Shown here piece after piece: positions 1 to 8,117 of a stretch of 26,225 nucleotides of DNA. Origin of the DNA: Dehalococcoidales bacterium (GTDB lineage Bacteria > Chloroflexota > Dehalococcoidia > Dehalococcoidales > JAQTVP01); NCBI GenBank assembly GCA_028707015.1, contig JAQTVP010000002.1, positions 1 through 26,225 of the forward strand, given 5' to 3'. Every line of letters starts with the position of its first letter. Within the stretch, counting starts at the first letter, position 1. Under the pieces are notes generated by a model. It saw only the letters and a program-made list of their open reading frames with translations. It had not been told where the DNA came from and ran no database searches. Position numbers and translations under genes: made by a program.

Positions 1-145
1 AAAGCAAAAAGATATTTGTATCCACTAACCTGACGAGACTCAGTTCGGCAAAAATAAATAGTAGTGGTAACATAACTACAGAACGAATCCAATAAGGCTA
101 AACCAAGATAGACATTCCCCGGGATATATTTACTAACGCAATCAT
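1..145 (-). pseudogene. 5' end of a membrane-protein ORF with an in-frame amber codon, cut by window edge
   Basis: A minus-strand frame starts at the ATG at 145-143, preceded by a strong purine-rich ribosome binding site (AAGGGGG). It reads 15 codons (MIALVNISRGMSILV), meets TAG at 100-98, and then stays open to the window edge with a hydrophobic sequence that looks like membrane-segment coding (PYWIRSVVMLPLLFIFAELS and onward). This could be a gene inactivated by a nonsense mutation, a gene that starts at the internal ATG (position 73), or a chance frame behind a 15-codon leader ORF. No family is recognisable from about 47 residues. The call of pseudogene is an inference; only the start, the amber codon and the open downstream frame are seen. 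Confidence 0.3.
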
Positions 146-508
146 CAGTTACCCCCTTCTTTTATAGGCACACAGGTAACCAATAAACTAGGCAAGTGAC
201 TTTTCACTAACAACAATAAAACAAAATATCTTCCCCTACAAAGTTAAAGAGAAGCTCGATACCTATATAAAACTCTTATTAACAGTATATATTAGTATCT
301 TTAATTGCCCCAGGAATGCAATTTACTCTTTAGTAATTAGAGATTATTCTCTACCGAGAGTATTTTCCCCCAATCCTCCCATTTCTAAGCTTTACTTTAC
401 TATATTATTTTACCATGCCAGTCAATAGTCCAAATGAACACGTTCAACCTCTAAAGGGGCTAAACCTTTTGAACTATTATTTATTAATATCCTAATGCAG
501 TATATTCT
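146..508. other. non-coding gap
   Basis: AT-rich stretch with no convincing ORF. A weak minus-strand promoter-like pair, TTGACT (425-420) and TATAGT (404-399) with a short 15-base spacer, points toward the ORF at 145 and would give a 5' leader of roughly 245 bases. No clear rho-independent terminator was seen after the upstream operon that ends at 509. Confidence 0.4.
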
Positions 509-1150
509 CTACAGAGCTGGCTCCAGCACTATAATTGTAGTGGTTATTGGCAATTCTCCCTGTACCAAGTCCACTTCACTGGTATCCAGCTGGTTTATAT
601 CCTTTTTCCCTTTAAGGAATTCGTCCACACCTGCTATAGGAAAGGCACATTTATCATTTTGGAAGTGCATGGGTATAATCACTTTGGGATTTAACCTATC
701 ACAAATCTGAGTAGCTACCTTAGCATCAATGGTATAGGAACCACCCACCGGAGTCAGCATTACATCTACCTTACCCAAATCAGCAACCTGCTTATCATCA
801 AGAGGATGCCCCAGATCACCAAGGTGACACACCTTAACCCCATCCACCTCAAAACAGAATATAGTATTACTGCCTCTCGCTTCTCCTTTTCCGTCGTCAT
901 GGTAAGTGGGGATACTTTCAAACTCTATTCCTTTAACCTTAGCAGCCCCCCTGACTACTTCAGGATTACCCTTAACTGCAGCCACATTATTATGATCACC
1001 ATGTTCGTGACTAACCGTAACAATATCAGCTGTCTCATCTATCTCATCATACGTCAATCTCTCATTAGTAATATAGGGATCAGTAATTATTCTAGTGCCA
1101 TTATCCGAAGTAATCATAAAAGACGCATGCCCCAACCATTTAACTTTCAT
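509..1150 (-). CDS. UPF0173-type metal-dependent hydrolase (metallo-beta-lactamase fold)
   Basis: A 213-residue protein of the metallo-beta-lactamase superfamily, closest in layout to the UPF0173/UlaG-like metal-dependent hydrolases. The first strand (MKVKWLGHASFMI) is typical of the family, the metal-binding motif HEHGDH lies at residues 48-53, and a further metal-ligand region HLGDLGH and the PMHFQ segment follow. The substrate is unknown; members are cytoplasmic and the name UPF0173 itself marks an uncharacterised family. The ATG at 1150 is supported by an AAGGAGGG ribosome binding site eight bases upstream. It is the last gene of an operon with the aminopeptidase (24-base gap) and AOR. 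Length is normal and nothing looks truncated. Confidence 0.85.
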   Translation of the reverse strand: MKVKWLGHASFMITSDNGTRIITDPYITNERLTYDEIDETADIVTVSHEHGDHNNVAAVKGNPEVVRGAAKVKGIEFESIPTYHDDGKGEARGSNTIFCFEVDGVKVCHLGDLGHPLDDKQVADLGKVDVMLTPVGGSYTIDAKVATQICDRLNPKVIIPMHFQNDKCAFPIAGVDEFLKGKKDINQLDTSEVDLVQGELPITTTIIVLEPAL

Positions 1151-1174
1151 AATTCGAACCCTCCTTTTTAGATG

Positions 1175-2674
1175 TTATTTAGCAAGTGAAAGTACTAGAT
1201 TAATCAAAGTTCTCACCGGCACACCGGTAGCTCCTTTAATTTGATAGTTTCGTTCCTTTTCGGTCATGCTGGTACCGGCAATATCAAGATGAACCCATGG
1301 AATATCATCGGTAAACTCAGCAAGGAACTGCGCTGCGGTAATAGAACCTGCCTCTCGCCCGCCAACATTTTTAACATCAGCTATACTACTTTTATTAAGT
1401 TCCTTAAATTCATCAAACATCGGCATCTGCCAAATAAGCTCGCCAGCCTCCATCCCAGATGCAAGTACTTTATTTATCAACTCCTGATTATTACCAAAGG
1501 CACCGGTGCATACTTTCCCCAGAGCTATGATACAAGCTCCGGTCAAGGTAGCAACATCAATTATAGATTTAGCTCCTAATTTTCTAGCATAACTTATAGC
1601 ATCAGCTAAAATAAGCCGCCCTTCAGCATCTGTAGACAGAATCTCAATAGTTTTACCATTCATTGCCGTTAAAATATCCCCTGGCTTCAGAGCAGTACCA
1701 CTCGGCAGATTCTCCGTAGCTGGAATAATAGCCATAACATTAATTTCTGGTTTTATCTGGGCAATAGCACTTATGGCTGCCATAACTGTAGCACCACCAG
1801 TCATATCACTCTTCATCTCTTCCATACCGTTTGATGGTTTTATAGAAATACCTCCAGAATCAAAGGTTATTCCTTTCCCAACTAATGCAACATCAATTTC
1901 ACTGGAATCACCGCCACTATAACGCAAAACTATAAATTTCGGTGGTTGCTGACTTCCTTGAGCCACCCCTAGTAATGCCCCCATACCTAAGTCTTTCATT
2001 TGTTCCCGATTAAGAATAGTTAGTTCAAGTTTATAGGTATCAGCCAGTTTTTTTGCCATTTCGGCCATATCAGTAGGAGTCATATTATTGGATGGCTCAT
2101 TAACCATATCACGTGCCAGATTAGCTGCCTCGGCTATAATCTTACCTTTACGATAGCCCTGTTCCAAGACAACCACTTCGGAATCATCCCTACCTAATAT
2201 TAACAGTTGTTTTATCTCGCTATGTTCCTCTTTACTAGTTACATACTTTTGAAACGTGTAGGTACCAAGCAATGCACCTTCAGTCATTATTTGAGCAGCA
2301 ATCTCCAGGTCTATATCATCCAGCCCTATTCCTTGAGGTATAAAAGCAATATTCTCCATATTGCTCTGTCTCAATCGGCGGCAGGTTTCAGCAATAGCTC
2401 CTCGTATTTTGTTCTTAGTTAACTCTTCTTTTTTACCCAAACCAATAACCGCTACCCGTTCTGACGGAAGCTTACCCAAACAATGAATAATAGTAATCTC
2501 ATTAAGCTTCCCTTTTATTTCCCCTCGCTTATTCAGCTGTGTAATAGCTCCATCCAAAGCCTGATCAATATTAGCTATATCACCACTAAGCTGCTCATTA
2601 TCCTTAAAAAAAGGAATAACAATTGCATCAGCTTTAGTCTTAACAATATCACCAGTTACAACTTTAATCTCCAA
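1175..2674 (-). CDS. pepA: leucyl aminopeptidase, M17 family
   Basis: Cytosolic dinuclear-metal aminopeptidase that removes N-terminal residues (Leu and others) from peptides; M17 enzymes are usually hexamers. The 499-residue length is normal. An N-terminal macro-like domain (about 1-165) precedes the peptidase domain. The metal and catalytic residues are visible: K267 and D272 in VGKGITFDSGG, the catalytic Lys at 279 (SIKPS), D290 (KSDMTGG), and the signature STDAEGRL at 347-354 with the catalytic Arg at 353 (the family usually has NTDAEGRL; the first residue is Ser here). The start at 2674 has GGAGAG upstream. It lies 38 bases after AOR and 24 bases before the UPF0173 hydrolase, so co-transcription is likely. 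Confidence 0.95.
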   Translation of the reverse strand: MEIKVVTGDIVKTKADAIVIPFFKDNEQLSGDIANIDQALDGAITQLNKRGEIKGKLNEITIIHCLGKLPSERVAVIGLGKKEELTKNKIRGAIAETCRRLRQSNMENIAFIPQGIGLDDIDLEIAAQIMTEGALLGTYTFQKYVTSKEEHSEIKQLLILGRDDSEVVVLEQGYRKGKIIAEAANLARDMVNEPSNNMTPTDMAEMAKKLADTYKLELTILNREQMKDLGMGALLGVAQGSQQPPKFIVLRYSGGDSSEIDVALVGKGITFDSGGISIKPSNGMEEMKSDMTGGATVMAAISAIAQIKPEINVMAIIPATENLPSGTALKPGDILTAMNGKTIEILSTDAEGRLILADAISYARKLGAKSIIDVATLTGACIIALGKVCTGAFGNNQELINKVLASGMEAGELIWQMPMFDEFKELNKSSIADVKNVGGREAGSITAAQFLAEFTDDIPWVHLDIAGTSMTEKERNYQIKGATGVPVRTLINLVLSLAK

Positions 2675-2712
2675 ATAAACTCTCCTTCACTCAATAATTA
2701 CACATCAGTTAT

Positions 2713-4560
2713 TTATTCAATACCAAGCTCTTCCAGCTTTTCCGGTGTTGGCACGCCAGTTTTGCCATCCCAGCCCATTAAAGTATAATAATAGCCCTTG
2801 GCTTTCTCTAGTTGTTCAGCATCATAGTGTCTGGTAGACAGTACCCCATCTTTCTTTGGTTCAAAGAAACGTTTAGGTAATTTGTCATCATCAGCAGTAA
2901 GCCCCTCACGTATATTAAATAATCTGGCCATGGTTAAAGTTCGCTCAGCAATTCTCAACATTTCAACTATGCCCGTTTTCCAACCGGTAACTGCAGCTAA
3001 TATATCAGCCATCTGCTCCGAATCATAAGGTACAAATTGGCAAAATACCAGACTATCCTGAACAATACGGAACAAATGTACATTTCGGAATATAGCTACT
3101 TTCTGCGGTCCAAGGTCATCAGCAGGAAGAGGTCCCAGTATACCCAAAGATTTAAATCTCTCAAGGGGTGGTCCTTCTTGCGATAGCATAGTATCATGTA
3201 AATTAGCACAATGGTCAGCCCCATGCGGATTAACTACATAACCTAATCCTAAGACTGCTTTTAAGCGGGGTTCATGCATTGGAATCTCTACTCCTTTTAC
3301 ATGCATGGCAAAATCCTCTGCCCCCTTGCCAATTTTCTTAGCAGCCCGAGCCGTCCCTTCAGCTAAGAGATTACCAATACCTTGACGTCTGGCTATTAAT
3401 TCAATAATCTGAAGCATCGCTTCAGCATTTCCAAATTTTAATTCAATACCGCCAGTATCCTCAGTAGTGAGCAATCCATTTTCAAAGCACTCCATAGCAA
3501 ATGCAATAGTATCACCAGTAGCAATTGTATCTAGAGAATAAGCACCACAAAGCTCATGCCCTTTGGCAACTGCCTTTAGATCACTTACGCCACAGTTAGA
3601 ACCTATCGCCGCCAGTGTTTCATACTCCGGACCACCATATTCAGGATCTACAGAATAAGGTTTTTCAACCTTGACTACCTTTTTGCAACGGACTGAGCAA
3701 GCATAGCAGGCTTCCATTTTAATCCTGATAGTATCCTTAACTGTATCAGCACTTATATTTGATATTTCAGCAAATTCACCATTCTGAAAATTACGAACTG
3801 GTATATTCCCTGTTCCTATAGTGCTAGCCATCGCTGCACCTGTACCAAACTCAGCAAAAGATGCCCATAATTGCCGATTAGCTAATAACCACTGTCTAAA
3901 CTCACCTAAACGTCCAGGGTCAGCTACTTCTGGCCTGCTGTGCCCTCTGACAGCAACTGCTTTAAGGTTCTTTGATCCCATTACTGCCCCCGTTCCACCT
4001 CTGCCAGCAGCATCTTTAAGATCATTCATAATACAGGCAATACGTACCAAATTTTCCCCTGCCGGACCTATTGCCGCTACCCGAATCAAATCATCTCCCA
4101 GTTCATCCCTGATAATATCCTGTGTTTCTTTTGTATTCTTTCCCCAGAGGTGATTTGCATCTTTTATACTTACAACCCCATCTTCAATCCAAAGATATAC
4201 TGGTTTTTCAGCCTTACCTTCAACAATAATTGCATCATAACCAGCATGCTTTAGCTCAGCACCCCAGAATCCTCCTACTTCTGATTTAGTATACCCACCA
4301 GTAAGCGGCGATTTGGCACCAATACAATTACGGCCACTCCCTGAAAGTGGAACCCCGGTAACCGGACCCAGAGCGAAGATTAGTTTATTTTCCGGACCTA
4401 ATGGATCAATACCCGGTTTTAATTCTTTTAACAGAAAGTATGAAATAAAGCCGGCACCACCCAAGTACTTTCTATAGAACAGATCGCCCATTGTATCTAC
4501 TGATGTAGTGCCACCAGATAAATCAACCCGCAATATTCTCCCGGTATATCCGTAAGGCAT
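2713..4560 (-). CDS. aor: aldehyde:ferredoxin oxidoreductase, tungsten-dependent
   Basis: Family enzyme that oxidises aldehydes to carboxylates with ferredoxin as electron acceptor, or the reverse, using a tungsten bis-pterin cofactor and one [4Fe-4S] cluster. The 615-residue protein has the usual AOR N-terminal domain (YGGTGRILRVDLS-like start; here MPYGYTGRILRVDL), pterin-binding glycine-rich stretches, and the cluster ligands C285-x2-C288-x3-C292 (EACYACSVRCKK) with a fourth Cys at 507 (VFCQF), matching the spacing known from the Pyrococcus enzyme. The ATG at 4560 has AGGAGG seven bases upstream. It is first in an operon with pepA and a metallo-hydrolase. Substrate cannot be assigned; no ferredoxin, MoaD-like or tungsten-transport gene is next to it. 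Cytoplasmic, no signal peptide. Confidence 0.93.
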   Translation of the reverse strand: MPYGYTGRILRVDLSGGTTSVDTMGDLFYRKYLGGAGFISYFLLKELKPGIDPLGPENKLIFALGPVTGVPLSGSGRNCIGAKSPLTGGYTKSEVGGFWGAELKHAGYDAIIVEGKAEKPVYLWIEDGVVSIKDANHLWGKNTKETQDIIRDELGDDLIRVAAIGPAGENLVRIACIMNDLKDAAGRGGTGAVMGSKNLKAVAVRGHSRPEVADPGRLGEFRQWLLANRQLWASFAEFGTGAAMASTIGTGNIPVRNFQNGEFAEISNISADTVKDTIRIKMEACYACSVRCKKVVKVEKPYSVDPEYGGPEYETLAAIGSNCGVSDLKAVAKGHELCGAYSLDTIATGDTIAFAMECFENGLLTTEDTGGIELKFGNAEAMLQIIELIARRQGIGNLLAEGTARAAKKIGKGAEDFAMHVKGVEIPMHEPRLKAVLGLGYVVNPHGADHCANLHDTMLSQEGPPLERFKSLGILGPLPADDLGPQKVAIFRNVHLFRIVQDSLVFCQFVPYDSEQMADILAAVTGWKTGIVEMLRIAERTLTMARLFNIREGLTADDDKLPKRFFEPKKDGVLSTRHYDAEQLEKAKGYYYTLMGWDGKTGVPTPEKLEELGIE

Positions 4561-4746
4561 TTGACAAACCTCCTAATAATCTAATCTGGTAAAATAAAAA
4601 ATAAGAAGCAAACTCTAGAGTGTCACTTTATTTCCTCCTCCATTATTTTATACAACTCCAGGATAACCATCCCGGTAAATATCTAAAATATAGGTTTCGG
4701 TAAATTTCCTGACATTTAAAATATATTATTTTTAATATTTACTATA

Positions 4747-4775
4747 ATGATAGGCTTTGAAATTATAAATCTCAA
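4747..4775 (-). promoter_or_regulatory. candidate promoter of the aor-pepA operon
   Basis: On the minus strand TTGAGA (4775-4770) and TATCAT (4752-4747) are separated by 17 bases, an acceptable sigma-70-like arrangement. It would give a leader of about 180 bases before the aor ATG. The region is very AT-rich, so chance matches are likely; confidence is low. Confidence 0.3.
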
Positions 4776-4784
4776 ATATTAATA

Positions 4785-4797
4785 ATTGTCTGACAAT
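4785..4797. promoter_or_regulatory. palindromic operator-like site, copy 1
   Basis: Perfect 13-base palindrome ATTGTC-T-GACAAT. Its core TTGTCwGACAA also occurs at 5825-5837 before degV. The core fits the TNGTNNNACNA pattern recognised by many FadR-subfamily GntR repressors. It lies about ten bases upstream of the candidate -35 of aor. Confidence 0.4.
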
Positions 4798-4947
4798 ATT
4801 TTATAGCACTAATTATAAGGTGTTTATTTTTTTACCATAATGTTCGAAGAAAGAAATTATACTAATTTACTACAAGTAAGTTGATTTAACAAGAGTAAAC
4901 TTAATTACGCAACTTCGCATAAGTTATGTTCCCAGATAACAATAACT

Positions 4948-5811
4948 CTAGTTACCACTATAAAATGCAACACCAATAACCCCGGGACCAGTGTGAGCTC
5001 CCATGACTGGAGTAAATTCAGTAATAAATAATTCAGCACAGTCAAACTGAGCAGAAATCTGTTCTTTGAGCAGCATTGCTTCATCCATAGCATCAGCATG
5101 CATTACCGCTCCATAGAGCGATTGCCCGGGAAGTATTTCTTTTCTCATTAGTTGTAATATTCGCTCCATTGCACCCCGTACTGTTCGAGGATTTGTAACC
5201 GGATGGACTTCCCCATCAGTAATTGTTATAATCGGTTTAATCTTTAGTAATGCACTAGCCAAAGCAGCCACTTGTGGCACCCGCCCCCCTTTGACTAAAT
5301 AGTTCAGAGTATCCACCATAACAAATAAATGAACCCGTTTCATTACATTCATGGTAATATCAATTATTTCGATTAAGTTTTTTCCTGAAGCAGCAGCTTT
5401 AGCTGCCGCCAGAACAACCAGTCCCTCAGCAGCAGCCGCAGTACCGCAATCCATCACTTTAATAAGCACATTAGGAAGTGCACCATCTACCTTTTCCATA
5501 GCTAACTGCGCTGAATTAAACATTCCGCTAAGCTTAGCTGACAGAGTAATACATAGTATCTTATTAGATCTCTGGCTAGCTCTATGGTACGCTTCCAGAT
5601 AGCTACCGGGCAAAGCCGCCGCAGTAGTAGGCAATTTGTCCGCCTGCCTGAGCATCTGGTAAAATTCATTAGGGCTGATATCCAATCCGTCACGGTAAGC
5701 TTTATCTCCGAAATTAAGTTCTATGGGTACTACTTCAATATCATATTTTTTTACCAGTTCCATAGGAAGACAAGCCACGGAATCTGTAATAATAGCCACT
5801 CTATCGGCCAT
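4948..5811 (-). CDS. DegV family protein (fatty-acid-binding, FakB-like)
   Basis: DegV-fold protein; family members bind a single fatty acid and, where paired with a FakA kinase, present it for phosphorylation. Visible family marks are the N-terminal VAIITDSVACLP, the SAKLSGMFNSA segment (fatty-acid carboxylate-binding region), the GGRVP motif near residue 170, and the C-terminal TEFTPVMGAHTGPGVIGVAF. I chose the ATG at 5811 (287 residues), because the frame could extend four codons to the ATG at 5823 but GAGGTG lies just before 5811 and the sequence then aligns with the paralogue. No DegV-linked DhaK-like FakA gene is in the window. A second DegV gene lies 84-96 bases upstream; the two look like an old tandem duplication. 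Confidence 0.9.
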   Translation of the reverse strand: MADRVAIITDSVACLPMELVKKYDIEVVPIELNFGDKAYRDGLDISPNEFYQMLRQADKLPTTAAALPGSYLEAYHRASQRSNKILCITLSAKLSGMFNSAQLAMEKVDGALPNVLIKVMDCGTAAAAEGLVVLAAAKAAASGKNLIEIIDITMNVMKRVHLFVMVDTLNYLVKGGRVPQVAALASALLKIKPIITITDGEVHPVTNPRTVRGAMERILQLMRKEILPGQSLYGAVMHADAMDEAMLLKEQISAQFDCAELFITEFTPVMGAHTGPGVIGVAFYSGN

Positions 5812-5824
5812 ATCGCACCTCATG

Positions 5825-5837
5825 TTTGTCAGACAAA
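5825..5837. promoter_or_regulatory. palindromic operator-like site, copy 2
   Basis: Perfect 13-base palindrome TTTGTC-A-GACAAA immediately upstream of the degV start codons at 5823/5811. It shares the core TTGTCwGACAA with the site at 4785-4797. At this position a bound protein would block transcription start or early elongation of the downstream degV gene. Confidence 0.4.
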
Positions 5838-5865
5838 TTCCAGATTATCCAGATAAAAGTAACAT

Positions 5866-5886
5866 TACTATATAGTATATATAGTA
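5866..5886. repeat. AT-rich inverted repeat between the two degV genes
   Basis: TACTATATA-gta-TATATAGTA is a perfect 9-base inverted repeat with a 3-base centre, flanked on the plus strand by a run of seven A. It may be a weak hairpin or a promoter/operator region for the downstream degV gene. It is not a good minus-strand terminator because no T-run follows it in that direction. Confidence 0.4.
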
Positions 5887-5907
5887 AAAAAATAATATGC
5901 TTTTCTT

Positions 5908-6786
5908 CTAGCTATCCGAATAGAAGGCAAGCCCCAGAGTTCCAGTACCACAGGCATAGCCCATTACCGGACTAAACTCGGTAAGCCAGAGTTCAATGCA
6001 ATTAAACTCGTTTAGTACCCTCTTTTTTAAATTCTCGGCGTCCTTCAGAGAATAAGTATGCATCACGGCAACATGTACTGGTTTAATTCCTATTTTATCT
6101 CTCATCACCTTTAGTAAATTATCCATCCCTCGTTCTTTATTTCTAACTGCTCCCATAAAGTAGGGAATTCCTGAGGAGATAGTAAATGTTGGTTTTATGT
6201 TGAGCACAGATCCCGCCCAGGATGCTACCCTGGGTATTCGTCCTGTTCTATAAACATAGCGGACCGTATCCATAAAAGCGATAAGGTTAACTTTGTTCTT
6301 CACTGATTCGACTGCCTTAATAACTTCCGTCAGATCTTTCCCCTCTACTGCAGCCCGAGCTGCAGCCAGAACAATAAAACCTTGAGCTGCGGCAGCCGTT
6401 TGGGAATCCAAAACCTCTATATTAACCTGAGCAAGCTCTTTTCTGGCATACTCTTTAGCCTGTCTGGCCACATTATAAACTGCGCTTAGCTTAGCTGATA
6501 CAGTGATACAAAGGATATTGTTTGCACGTCTACTGGCATTACGATATGCTTGCAAACAATCCTCTGGAAAAGCCGCAGCTGTCTTAAAAGAATCAGTATC
6601 CTTGAGAAATAACTCATAAGCCTCAGCCGGCGTAATATCTACCCAATCCTTATAAATCCTGCCATCAGAGTAAAAATTAATGGGTACAATTTCAATGCCG
6701 TACTGCGCTACCATTTCTCTGCTAAGACAAGCTATGCTATCAGTAATAACGGTTACTTCCTGGATTATTAACCTCCTATATCCCAT
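5908..6786 (-). CDS. DegV family protein (fatty-acid-binding, FakB-like), second paralogue
   Basis: A 292-residue paralogue of the neighbouring DegV protein, with VTVITDSIACLS at the N-terminus, SAKLSAVYNVA, RTGRIP (in place of GGRVP), and TEFSPVMGYACGTGTLGLAFYS at the C-terminus. It probably binds a fatty acid, like the family. The only standard start codon is the ATG at 6786, which has no Shine-Dalgarno. A perfect AGGAGG (6777-6772) lies inside this frame and is followed by ATA (6768) and ATC (6765), exactly where alignment with the other DegV places its initiator Met. The real start may therefore be a rare non-AUG codon, giving about 285 residues. The gene follows the HAAS membrane protein by 17 bases, so it is likely in the padR operon. 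Confidence 0.88.
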   Translation of the reverse strand: MGYRRLIIQEVTVITDSIACLSREMVAQYGIEIVPINFYSDGRIYKDWVDITPAEAYELFLKDTDSFKTAAAFPEDCLQAYRNASRRANNILCITVSAKLSAVYNVARQAKEYARKELAQVNIEVLDSQTAAAAQGFIVLAAARAAVEGKDLTEVIKAVESVKNKVNLIAFMDTVRYVYRTGRIPRVASWAGSVLNIKPTFTISSGIPYFMGAVRNKERGMDNLLKVMRDKIGIKPVHVAVMHTYSLKDAENLKKRVLNEFNCIELWLTEFSPVMGYACGTGTLGLAFYSDS

Positions 6787-6803
6787 CAGAAAAGTTTTTT
6801 ACA

Positions 6804-7715
6804 CTAGACTATGTAATGCTGTCTATAATATTTTATCTTACGTTCCAGGAATACCGGAGTCAGAAATAGACAAATAAAAACCAGAATTAGAGAGGCAAAA
6901 GCAATTAAGCTAAGTTCTCCATCAGCACAAGCAATCATTGTTAAAATTATTATCTCTAGCAAAAGTAGCACCGCTGCTTTTAACCAACGCTGCCTGAGGC
7001 GAATAAATACCGCTGCGGTTATCGCTAAAGCCATAAAACTTAATCCAATCCAAGGAGCAAAATTGTAAAAACGTTCGAGACTAAAATCAGGATATATTTT
7101 CCCCTGCCCCACAGTCATTAACCAACTAATAATAATGGGCACTGGAAATAACATTAATGGAAAATACAGCCAATCTTTCTTTATAGTTTGAACTACAACT
7201 GAGCATACCAGCCATAAAGCAAGAGGAATATATAGAACAATAGTTACCCAGGACCACCCTCTAGGCAAATAAAGTAAGAGCAGACCTGCAATCACTACCG
7301 GCAGTAAAGAATAGCCGAGCCAAGGGAAAAGCCAGGATGGTTTACCATGCCACCATCCATAGATTACCATCCCCAATACTAAAACAAGCATGATTAATAA
7401 CCAGCCAATTCCCTGCAACCAATTCAAGGTAAACAATAGGCCAAAAAGTATATGTGGCATTGAAGTCAATAATACCTGGCGCCAACTACCCTGGCTATGA
7501 GCTTCATATATCTTGCGGGCAACTAATTTAGCCGAACCAAGTAACCTGACACAAATACTAGCAGCCTCTTCTTCAGAGAAACCCGCACTTTTTAATTCCT
7601 GTAATCTATCTTCAATATGATTCTCAAGCTCAATGGTAACTTCCCGTTCGGATAAACGATCAATCCTCAGATTATCCCTAATACAATTCAGGTATTCTCT
7701 AAGTTCAGCTACCAC
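6804..7715 (-). CDS. HAAS-domain polytopic membrane protein
   Basis: A 303-residue membrane protein. Residues about 1-70 form a soluble helical domain (LREYLNCIRDNLRIDRLSEREVT, then SAGFSEEEAASICVRLLG) that resembles the HAAS/permease-prefix domain, which is known to occur next to PadR regulators. The rest is about seven to eight hydrophobic segments (from MPHILFGLLF to the C-terminal VFICLFLTPVFLE). The start is GTG at 7715 with GAGGTG five bases upstream. It lies 20 bases after padR, the classic PadR-HAAS pairing. The molecular role of such proteins is not established; some act in envelope stress or transport control. No ATPase subunit is adjacent. Confidence 0.8.
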   Translation of the reverse strand: MVAELREYLNCIRDNLRIDRLSEREVTIELENHIEDRLQELKSAGFSEEEAASICVRLLGSAKLVARKIYEAHSQGSWRQVLLTSMPHILFGLLFTLNWLQGIGWLLIMLVLVLGMVIYGWWHGKPSWLFPWLGYSLLPVVIAGLLLLYLPRGWSWVTIVLYIPLALWLVCSVVVQTIKKDWLYFPLMLFPVPIIISWLMTVGQGKIYPDFSLERFYNFAPWIGLSFMALAITAAVFIRLRQRWLKAAVLLLLEIIILTMIACADGELSLIAFASLILVFICLFLTPVFLERKIKYYRQHYIV

Positions 7716-7735
7716 TTGATCACCTCATATTAGTT

Positions 7736-8071
7736 TTAGGTATTCATGGGTCGTAGAACCAGATTCATAGCTACTAAAAATTCCTGCCACTGATTCCTTT
7801 TCTCTTCGAGAATAGAGCTCCCTTTATCCGTAATATGGTAATATTTTCTCTGCCTGCCACCCTGCAAAATCTGCCACCCACCCTGAATTAAGCCCGCTTT
7901 TTCCAAACGATGAAGAGCCGGATAAAGAGTACCCTCTTTAAATTTAAAGTAACCATCACTTTTTCTTTCAAGTTCTTTAATAATATGATAACCATACATT
8001 GGCTGCTGAGATATTAAATAAAGAAGCAATGGATCAGCACTGCCCTTTATTAACTCACGCCCTTGTACCAT
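7736..8071 (-). CDS. PadR family transcriptional regulator
   Basis: A 111-residue protein with the PadR winged-helix domain: LLLYLISQQPMYGYHIIKEL (helices 1-2), FKEGTLYPALHRLEKAGLI (recognition helix and wing), and GGRQRKYYHITDKG (wing strands). It is the short PadR form with one C-terminal dimerisation helix (residues about 85-111). The ATG at 8071 has AGAGAGG eight bases upstream. PadR proteins usually repress their own operon; the genes behind it are the HAAS membrane protein and two DegV proteins. An inverted repeat at 8098-8110 overlaps the predicted promoter and may be the operator. The ligand is unknown. Confidence 0.93.
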   Translation of the reverse strand: MVQGRELIKGSADPLLLYLISQQPMYGYHIIKELERKSDGYFKFKEGTLYPALHRLEKAGLIQGGWQILQGGRQRKYYHITDKGSSILEEKRNQWQEFLVAMNLVLRPMNT

Positions 8072-8090
8072 CTAAATTACCTCTCTTTTC

Positions 8091-8117
8091 ATTATACATA
8101 GCATAACTATATATCAA
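8091..8117 (-). promoter_or_regulatory. padR promoter with overlapping inverted repeat
   Basis: On the minus strand TTGATA (8117-8112) and a consensus TATAAT (8096-8091) are spaced by 15 bases, shorter than ideal. An inverted repeat ATAG-N5-CTAT (8098-8110) sits in the spacer, a good place for autorepression by PadR. A further 7-base inverted repeat, TATCTTA (8126-8132) and TAAGATA (8151-8157), lies upstream. Confidence 0.45.

Larger units (their letters stand above)
4561..4947. other. non-coding gap between degV and aor
   Basis: About 390 AT-rich bases with no convincing ORF. It should hold the promoter of the aor operon and the 3' end of the degV transcript. A 13-base perfect palindrome lies at 4785-4797 and a weak promoter-like pair at 4747-4775 (listed separately). 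No clear terminator hairpin with a T-run was found for degV. Confidence 0.5.

Noticed and set aside
4905..5099. 64-residue minus-strand ORF
   Set aside because: It lies in another frame of the degV gene and shows no protein-like features.
5866..5886. Terminator between the degV genes
   Set aside because: The A-T only hairpin is followed by a T-run only on the plus strand, opposite to both genes.
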